Assembly (NCBI GenBank): GCA_900321365.1
Contig: ONVT01000320.1
Coordinates: forward strand, 1-10,447
Length of the DNA stretch: 10,447 bases
Source of the DNA: an uncultured Eubacteriales bacterium
GTDB taxonomy: Bacteria > Bacillota_A > Clostridia > Lachnospirales > Lachnospiraceae
Direction of reading: 5' to 3'
In this document: positions 5,408-10,447 of the stretch, one piece after another
Layout: the number at the start of each line of letters is the position of its first letter
Position numbering within the stretch: the first letter of the stretch is position 1
Made by a program: the position numbers and the translations under genes
Notes under the pieces: model-generated
The model's input: only the letters and a program-made list of their open reading frames with translations
Databases searched by the model: none
What the model was told of the DNA's origin: nothing

Positions 5408-7843
5408 ATGCGATACGGATACTTTGATGATGCCGCACGTGAATACGTCATCACGACACCAAAGACACCACTTCCCTGGATCAACTATCTGGGGTGCAAT
5501 GACTTCTTTTCAATCGTTTCCAACACCTGTGGCGGCTACAGCTTTTACAAGGATGCCAAGATGCTCCGAATTACTCGTTACCGCTACAACAATGTCCCCT
5601 ATGATTCCAACGGAAAGTATTATTATATTGCAGACGAGGACCAGGTATGGAATCCCGGCTGGCAGCCGACTCAGACTGAACTCGATTCCTACCAGTGTCA
5701 CCACGGGATCGGATACACGCGTTTCCTGTCTTCCAAAAACGGCCTCAGCGCCGATCTTCTGAACTTTGTTCCTCTGAATGATACCTGCGAGATCAACTGC
5801 CTGACTCTGAAGAACGACAGCAGCAAAACAAAAAACTTCAAGGTCTATTCCTATGTGGAATTCTGTCTCTGGAACGCGCTGGACGACATGACCAACTACC
5901 AGAGAAACCTTTCAACAGGAGAAGTCGAGGTCGTCGGATCGACGATCTTCCATAAGACGGAATACAGGGAGCGCAGAAACCATTATTCCTACTTCTCTGT
6001 CAATGAGAAGGTCTCCGCTTTTGACACTTCCCGCGATGCCTTTATCGGAACCTACCGGCCCTCTTCGAATCCGGAGGCAGTCGAGAACGGCGGATGCACG
6101 AATTCCATAGCCAGCGGCTGGTATCCGATCGCTGCACATCAGCTTGATGTCACACTCGCTCCAGGCCAGGAGAAAACCTTTGTCTTCGTCCTCGGTTACG
6201 CCGAGAATCCGAATGACCGGAAATGGGAAGCGCCTAACGTTATCAACAAGGCTCCCGCAGATGAGCTTCTGAAAAAATACCAGACAAAGGAGGATGTCGG
6301 GAAGGCGTTCGATGAGCTGAAGGATTACTGGTCTCATCTTCTGTCGATTTACAGCGTCAGCAGCAACGACGAGAAGGTCAACCGGATGGTCAACATCTGG
6401 AACCAGTACCAGTGTATGGTGACCTTTAACATGTCCCGTTCCACCTCCTATTATGAGTCCGGTATCGGCCGCGGCATGGGATTCCGTGATTCCAACCAGG
6501 ATCTTCTGGGCTTCGTGCATCTGATTCCCGAGAAGGCACGTGAGAGAATCATCGATATAGCCTCGACGCAGTTTGCGGACGGCTCCGCCTACCACCAGTA
6601 CCAGCCGCTCACCAAGAGGGGCAATTCCGACATCGGATCCGGCTTCAACGACGACCCGCTTTGGCTCATCGCGGGAACCGCTGCCTATATCAAGGAAACA
6701 GGTGACTTCTCGATTTTAGATGAGCCGGTACCCTTCGACAATGACGAGTCCACGAAAGTCCCTCTGTTTGAACACCTGACGAGGTCATTTGACTACATCG
6801 TATCCCACAAGGGTCCACATGGCCTGCCCCTGATCGGACGCGCAGACTGGAATGACTGCCTGAATCTGAACTGCTTCTCCGATACGCCCGGGGAATCCTT
6901 CCAGACCAGCGGGCCCAGTGAGGGTCCGGTTGCCGAGTCCGTGTTTATTGCCGGGATGTTCGTCCGCTACGGAGAGGAATACCGTCAGATGTGTCTGCAC
7001 CGCGGTCTTAAGGAGAAGGCGGCCGAGGCTGAGGCGGAAGTGAAAAAAATGTATGATGTTGCCCTGGATGCCGGCTGGGACGGAGAATGGTTCGTCCGCG
7101 CGTATGACGCAAACGGGGAAAAGATCGGTTCTCATGAATGTGAGGAAGGAAGGATTTTCATCGAACCCCAGGGATTCTGCGTACTTGCCGGAATCGGCGT
7201 AGAGGAAGGAAAAGCACAGCAGGCTCTTGCTTCGGTTGAGAAGTATCTGGATACGAAATACGGAATCATGATCCTTCAGCCGTGCTACACGCACTATTAC
7301 CTGAATCTTGGCGAGATTTCCTCCTATCCGCCCGGTTATAAGGAGAATGGCGGCATATTCTGCCACAACAATCCATGGGTCTCGATCGCGGAGACAGTCT
7401 GCGGGCACGGCGACAGGGCATTTGAGATTTATCGGAAAACCTGCCCGGCGTACATCGAGGAGATCTCTGAAATACACTGCACGGAGCCTTATGTATACAG
7501 CCAGATGGTGGCCGGAAAAGATGCGAAGTTCTTCGGCCAGGGAAAGAACAGCTGGCTGACCGGGACCGCCGCATGGACATTCGTGAACATCTCGCAGTAT
7601 ATTCTGGGCATCCAGCCGGATTACGACGGCCTGAAGATTGATCCCTGCGTACCTGCAGACTTCGGTGATTTCTCCATCGAGAGGAAGTATCGCGGCGCGG
7701 AGTATCATATCCTCGTCAGGAATCCGGAGCACGTACAGAAGGGCGTCAAATCCCTGACCGTGAACGGAAAGAGCATCCCCGGAAACCTGATCCCGTTCGA
7801 GAAGGGCGTGAAAGAGTATACGGTCACGGTCGAGATGGGCTGA
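5408..7843 (+). CDS. cbp: Cellobiose phosphorylase (glycoside hydrolase family 94)
   Basis: This cytoplasmic enzyme (no signal peptide or membrane segment) phosphorolyses cellobiose to alpha-glucose-1-phosphate and glucose, saving ATP compared with hydrolysis. At 811 residues it has the usual cellobiose phosphorylase length and is shorter than cellodextrin phosphorylases. The N-terminus ([15 protein letters not shown], then [16 protein letters not shown] and RYRYNNVP) is the standard start of the cellobiose enzymes. The (alpha/alpha)6 catalytic domain carries RADWNDCLN, with D483 as the expected general acid. Candidate phosphate-site residues are the arginines in GRGMGFRD (R355, R360), H653 in CHNNPW and T718-G719 in [16 protein letters not shown] seven bases before the ATG supports the start. 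It is transcribed alone, away from a LacI regulator, with palindromes on both sides of its promoter. No sugar transporter or phosphoglucomutase gene is adjacent. Another beta-1,4-disaccharide specificity within GH94 cannot be excluded. Confidence 0.92.
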   Translation: MRYGYFDDAAREYVITTPKTPLPWINYLGCNDFFSIVSNTCGGYSFYKDAKMLRITRYRYNNVPYDSNGKYYYIADEDQVWNPGWQPTQTELDSYQCHHGIGYTRFLSSKNGLSADLLNFVPLNDTCEINCLTLKNDSSKTKNFKVYSYVEFCLWNALDDMTNYQRNLSTGEVEVVGSTIFHKTEYRERRNHYSYFSVNEKVSAFDTSRDAFIGTYRPSSNPEAVENGGCTNSIASGWYPIAAHQLDVTLAPGQEKTFVFVLGYAENPNDRKWEAPNVINKAPADELLKKYQTKEDVGKAFDELKDYWSHLLSIYSVSSNDEKVNRMVNIWNQYQCMVTFNMSRSTSYYESGIGRGMGFRDSNQDLLGFVHLIPEKARERIIDIASTQFADGSAYHQYQPLTKRGNSDIGSGFNDDPLWLIAGTAAYIKETGDFSILDEPVPFDNDESTKVPLFEHLTRSFDYIVSHKGPHGLPLIGRADWNDCLNLNCFSDTPGESFQTSGPSEGPVAESVFIAGMFVRYGEEYRQMCLHRGLKEKAAEAEAEVKKMYDVALDAGWDGEWFVRAYDANGEKIGSHECEEGRIFIEPQGFCVLAGIGVEEGKAQQALASVEKYLDTKYGIMILQPCYTHYYLNLGEISSYPPGYKENGGIFCHNNPWVSIAETVCGHGDRAFEIYRKTCPAYIEEISEIHCTEPYVYSQMVAGKDAKFFGQGKNSWLTGTAAWTFVNISQYILGIQPDYDGLKIDPCVPADFGDFSIERKYRGAEYHILVRNPEHVQKGVKSLTVNGKSIPGNLIPFEKGVKEYTVTVEMG

Positions 7844-7853
7844 CATGACTCTT

Positions 7854-7888
7854 AGAATCCCCGCCGGCGTCGCACAGGCGGGGATTCT
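7854..7888 (+). terminator. Rho-independent terminator of the phosphorylase gene
   Basis: A perfect 12-bp stem (AGAATCCCCGCC/GGCGGGGATTCT) with an 11-base loop starts 10 bases after the stop codon. It is followed by TTTC and then a T-rich stretch. The immediate U-tract is short, so efficiency is uncertain. Its 3' arm and following spacer recur in the tandem array next to it. Confidence 0.75.
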
Positions 7889-8078
7889 TTCACAATCACT
7901 TATTTTTCCCCGCCTGCAGGCACCTTATTCTTCCTGCGAAGGCGGGGATTCTCTCATAATCACTCATTTTCCCCGCCTGCAGGTGCTTTATTCTTCCTGC
8001 GAAAGCGGGGATTCTCTCACAATCACTTATTTTTCCCCGCCTGCAGGTGCTTTATTCTTCCTGCGAAGGCGGGGAAAA
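7884..8078. repeat. Tandem array of three 63/64-bp hairpin units
   Basis: Three units lie head to tail at 7884-7947, 7948-8010 and 8011-8074, about 94 percent identical by eye (four or so differences per pair). Each has a T-rich spacer of about 24 bases followed by a 40-base hairpin with outer stem CCCCGCC/GGCGGGG, inner stem GCAGG/CCTGC and a 12-base loop. Hairpins lie at 7908-7947, 7971-8010 and 8035-8074. The last extends to an 11-bp stem through TTTT/AAAA (8031-8078). One arm change (G to A at 8004) weakens the middle hairpin. The arms are interchangeable, so each 3' arm can also pair with the next 5' arm across the spacer. The array ends two bases before the rpiB stop codon. It may act as a two-way transcription barrier, but neither direction has a good U-tract after the hairpins. 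I do not recognise it as a named repeat family. Confidence 0.9.
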
Positions 8079-8080
8079 TC

Positions 8081-8524
8081 TCAACCTTCCGCTTCGATCC
8101 GGGCGATCATATCGATCCGGGTCTGGTGCCTTCCGCCCTGGAACTCCGCGTCCAGCCACTCGTCGACGATCATCTTTGCAAGCTCAGAGCCGACGACACG
8201 CGCACCGAAGCAGAGGATGTTCGAGTTGTTGTGCTGGCGGGAAAGCCTGGCGCTGTATGGCTCGCTGCAGCAGACCGCGCGAATGCCTTTCACCTTGTTG
8301 CAGGCGATGGAGATCCCCACTCCTGTACCGCAGATCGCAATCCCAAGATCAGCCTCCCCGGCAACAACCTTGCGGGCAACCTTTTCTCCCCATTCCGGAT
8401 AGTTGCTGGCTTCACGCGAAAAAGTCCCGACCTCTTCGACTTCATATCCGCGTTCCTTAAGATGGGCGCTGATGATTTCCCGGATATCCACTGCGCTGTG
8501 ATCATTCGCAATCGCAATTTTCAT
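8081..8524 (-). CDS. rpiB: Ribose-5-phosphate isomerase B
   Basis: A 147-residue RpiB/LacAB-family enzyme that interconverts ribose-5-phosphate and ribulose-5-phosphate in the pentose phosphate pathway. Compared with E. coli RpiB the active-site residues are kept: D8-H9 (ANDHS), catalytic C65 in CGTGVG with T67, H98 in SRQHNN, and R132 and R136 in GGRHQTR. The CSEPYSA segment is of the E. coli type. AAGGAGG seven bases before the ATG supports the start. The gene lies 131 bp downstream of recN on the same strand and converges with the phosphorylase gene. Allose-6-phosphate or a related sugar phosphate is a possible alternative substrate, since the family overlaps there, but no allose genes are nearby. 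Its 3' end runs straight into the hairpin array. Confidence 0.95.
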   Translation of the reverse strand: MKIAIANDHSAVDIREIISAHLKERGYEVEEVGTFSREASNYPEWGEKVARKVVAGEADLGIAICGTGVGISIACNKVKGIRAVCCSEPYSARLSRQHNNSNILCFGARVVGSELAKMIVDEWLDAEFQGGRHQTRIDMIARIEAEG

Positions 8525-8546
8525 ATGTAATCCTCCTTATTTTCAA

Positions 8547-8573
8547 ATAATACTGGTTCTACATTACTGACAA
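8547..8573 (-). promoter_or_regulatory. Possible promoter of rpiB
   Basis: On the minus strand, TTGTCA (8573-8568) and TATTAT (8552-8547) resemble -35 and -10 boxes, but the 15-base spacing is short. With no clear terminator after recN, rpiB may also be transcribed by read-through. Confidence 0.3.
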
Positions 8574-8590
8574 TTGTAATAATCTTTCGA

Positions 8591-8655
8591 CTCTGCACCG
8601 GAGGTAGTTTAGATTCCGGATTTATTCAGAATAATTCTTACACCCTCTGCACCGG
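8591..8655. repeat. 11-bp direct repeat in the recN-rpiB gap
   Basis: CTCTGCACCGG occurs at 8591-8601 and 8645-8655, a period of 54 bases. The second copy abuts the recN stop codon. The stretch between holds a short palindrome, AGAAT-A-ATTCT (8628-8638), and a 5-bp hairpin CCGGA/TCCGG without a T-run. It could be the trace of an insertion/excision or a tandem duplication, or chance. Confidence 0.6.
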
Positions 8656-10341
8656 TCAGGGCGAAGTCTCTTTCTTCATCTCCTCCGCCAGTTTCTTCAT
8701 CTCCTCCGCGTTCTTCCGGACGGCAGCCGTTATCTTTGCCCCGCCAAGTATCCTGGCCAGTTCCTCGACAACATCATCACTCTCCAGCTTCCTGACATGA
8801 GTGCGTGTCGAGCCATCTTTCACATTCTTCTCGATCAGATAATGGCTGTCCGCCATCGACGCGATCTGGGCAAGATGGGTGATGGCAATGACCTGCCTGG
8901 ATGCGGACAGCTTAGCCATCTTCTCAGAGACCTTCTGCGCGGTTCTTCCACTGATTCCCGTATCGATCTCGTCAAAGATCATCGTCTCAATGGAGTCTTT
9001 CTCCGCCATCACCGTTTTGATGCCGAGCATGATCCTGGAAAGTTCTCCGCCCGAAGCGACATTCTGCAGAGGCCGGACCGGCATGCCCGGATTCGTGGAA
9101 ATCTCAAAGACCACCGAATCGACACCGTTCTCTGTCATCTCATCCAGCCTGTCAAACCGGATCTCAAACTGCACCTCCAGGAAATTCAGTTCCTTAAGAG
9201 ATTCCAGAATCAGAGAAGACAGTTCACGGGCAGAAGCCTTTCGCAGCTTCGTGATCTGCTCACAGTCTTCCCGAAGTTTCTTCTCACTCTCCTGCTCCTT
9301 TTTTCTGAGTCCCTCTACATATGCGTCGAAGTCTGTCAGCTTCTCCAGCTCCTGAGAACGCTCATCCCGATATCGGAGGATATCCCGGACAGTCCTGCCA
9401 TACTTTGTCTTCAGCCGGTTGATCAGATCGAGGCGTTGCGAGATTTCATCCAGCTCCCTCTCATCATATTGAAAATCATCGATAAATGAATTCAGGCTGC
9501 GGCTGAAATCCGAACAGAGGTCTTCCATCTGCGAGAGCATCGTACTAAGATCCTGAAGCTCATCATCCAGGTCACTGACCCTCGCGAGCAGTCCGGACGA
9601 GCGTGAAAGATTCATCAGAGCACCGCTGTCGCTTCCGGTCAGCGCCTCTACTTCGGAAGCGGTTTCCAGGATCTTCTGCGCATTGGAAAGCCTTCGGAAC
9701 CTGGTCTCCAGCTCTTCATCCTCGCCCTCCTTCAGGGCGGCCTCATCGATCTCCCGGATCTCATAATTCAGAAAATCAATCTGTTTGACCCGGTCCCTTT
9801 CATCCGACAGCGCCCTGCCAAGGAGCTTTCCTGCCTCCTTCCATTCATGATGATGTTTCCTGCAGGATTCCTTCCACTTCTCCAGCAGCGGATCTGCGAA
9901 GCTGTCCACCAGCTCAAGATGGTATCCCGGATAAAGAAGGGACTGGTGTTCATGCTGTCCGTGGATATCGATCAGGCAGGCGGCAATCTCACGAACCCTG
10001 GCAATCGTCGCGGTTTCGCCGTTGATGCGGCTTATACTGCGGGAACCCCGCCAGCTTCTTGTGATGATCACACAGTCCTCCATCAGAGGAAGCTCCATCT
10101 GATCGAGAAGCTTCCGGACACGGTCAGACTGCGTTTCAAAGGTCAGTTCAACCATCGCGTAATCCGCTCCGTCCTTCACAAGATCCTTCAGGGATCCTGT
10201 CCCAAGGGCTGCGCTGACAGATCCGATAATGATAGACTTTCCCGCACCTGTCTCTCCGGTCAGGATATTCAGGCCACTGTCAAGAAGGATCTCCTCCTCA
10301 TCGATCAGGGCAAGGTTTTTAACATGTATGCTTCTGAGCAA
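8656..10341 (-). CDS. recN: DNA repair protein RecN
   Basis: An SMC-like ATPase of recombinational double-strand break repair. I choose the TTG at 10341 as the start: AGAGAGG lies seven bases upstream and translation begins MLRSIHVKNLALID, the usual RecN start, giving 561 residues, normal for the family. Using that numbering: Walker A GETGAGKS (29-36); a long central coiled coil (roughly 150-380, rich in E, K, R and L); ABC signature ASGGELSRIML (429-439); Walker B MIFDEIDTGISG (about 454-465); and switch histidine ITHLAQIA (about 487-494). The C-terminus ends in a lysine/glutamate-rich helix. An in-frame ATG at 10401 would start upstream of and span a GC-rich hairpin, and would add 20 unlike residues. 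RecN is often SOS-induced, but no LexA box is visible in the 106 bases upstream that remain in the window. Confidence 0.96.
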   Translation of the reverse strand: MLRSIHVKNLALIDEEEILLDSGLNILTGETGAGKSIIIGSVSAALGTGSLKDLVKDGADYAMVELTFETQSDRVRKLLDQMELPLMEDCVIITRSWRGSRSISRINGETATIARVREIAACLIDIHGQHEHQSLLYPGYHLELVDSFADPLLEKWKESCRKHHHEWKEAGKLLGRALSDERDRVKQIDFLNYEIREIDEAALKEGEDEELETRFRRLSNAQKILETASEVEALTGSDSGALMNLSRSSGLLARVSDLDDELQDLSTMLSQMEDLCSDFSRSLNSFIDDFQYDERELDEISQRLDLINRLKTKYGRTVRDILRYRDERSQELEKLTDFDAYVEGLRKKEQESEKKLREDCEQITKLRKASARELSSLILESLKELNFLEVQFEIRFDRLDEMTENGVDSVVFEISTNPGMPVRPLQNVASGGELSRIMLGIKTVMAEKDSIETMIFDEIDTGISGRTAQKVSEKMAKLSASRQVIAITHLAQIASMADSHYLIEKNVKDGSTRTHVRKLESDDVVEELARILGGAKITAAVRKNAEEMKKLAEEMKKETSP

Positions 10342-10377
10342 TTTGATACCTCTCTTTATCGTCGGTGATATAGTACA

Positions 10378-10398
10378 CGGCCGGCATCCAGCCGGCCG
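10378..10398 (-). terminator. GC-rich hairpin between the upstream gene and recN
   Basis: CGGCCGGC and GCCGGCCG form a perfect 8-bp stem with a 5-base loop. On the minus strand the stem is followed by TGTACTATATC, not a T-run, so it is a weak terminator at best. It may lower recN expression relative to the upstream gene or protect the upstream transcript's 3' end. Confidence 0.4.
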
Positions 10399-10417
10399 CA
10401 AGAATACCTGCAGATCC

Positions 10418-10447
10418 TTACACTTTTCTGATGATCATGCCCCTCAG
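10418..10447 (-). CDS. 3' end of an upstream gene, possibly argR
   Basis: The last nine codons of a minus-strand reading frame (ending LRGMIIRKV) and a TAA stop (10420-10418) run in from the right edge. In many Firmicutes recN directly follows the arginine repressor gene argR/ahrC, and the tail would fit the end of a final helix, but nine residues cannot identify a family. It could equally be nadK or another gene. It is separated from recN by 76 bases containing a hairpin. Confidence 0.35.
   Translation of the reverse strand: MRGMIIRKV

Noticed and set aside
6785..7846. Minus-strand 353-residue frame antisense to the phosphorylase
   Set aside because: It is a codon-bias shadow of the GH94 gene with no family features.
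7884..8074. CRISPR array
   Set aside because: Both the hairpins and the spacers between them are nearly identical, and there are only three units of 63/64 bp. CRISPR spacers would be unique.
7845..8402. Plus-strand 185-residue reading frame over the hairpin array, with repeated SSCE-type peptides
   Set aside because: It lacks a ribosome binding site, changes frame relative to the repeats after the second unit because one unit is 64 bp, and continues antisense through rpiB. The peptide periodicity is a by-product of the DNA repeat.

Overview
The window looks like a chromosomal segment from a low-to-mid GC Gram-positive anaerobe of the Clostridia, most likely Lachnospiraceae or a relative. This rests on strong AGGAGG-type ribosome binding sites, a TTG start on recN, a Firmicutes-type LexA/DinR box, a clostridial-style MutY cysteine spacing and a cellobiose phosphorylase close to those of cellulolytic and gut clostridia. 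No tRNA, rRNA, CRISPR array, insertion sequence or phage gene is visible.

Layout, left to right: (1) 1-84 is a short stretch downstream of mutY that ends in what looks like the ribosome binding site of a further minus-strand gene outside the window. (2) 85-3824 is a two-gene minus-strand operon: a hybrid sensor histidine kinase with a periplasmic-binding-like sensor, followed by mutY (adenine DNA glycosylase) with a 4-base ATGA overlap. Its promoter is near consensus, with an extended -10. A full match to the Bacillus LexA/DinR box lies just upstream of the -35. (3) 3974-4987 is a LacI-family repressor (minus). (4) 4988-5407 is a 420-bp divergent control region. It holds one promoter for lacI, one for the phosphorylase, and three LacI/CcpA-like palindromes. 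(5) 5408-7843 is a GH94 cellobiose phosphorylase (plus). (6) 7844-8080 separates two convergent genes and holds a strong hairpin terminator followed by three 63/64-bp tandem units, each forming a GC-rich hairpin with the same complementary arms. (7) 8081-8524 is rpiB (minus). (8) 8656-10341 is recN (minus). (9) The last 30 bases hold the 3' end of another minus-strand gene, possibly argR by known Firmicutes synteny.

How the genes fit together: lacI plus the phosphorylase form a small sugar-utilisation module. The repressor probably controls itself and the enzyme, which phosphorolyses cellobiose in the cytoplasm to glucose-1-phosphate and glucose. RpiB feeds the pentose phosphate pathway. Two DNA-repair genes, mutY and recN, flank this module. 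The most unusual points are the coupling of mutY to a sensor kinase behind an apparent SOS box, and the tandem hairpin array between the phosphorylase and rpiB. I see no clearly novel multi-gene defence or biosynthetic system.
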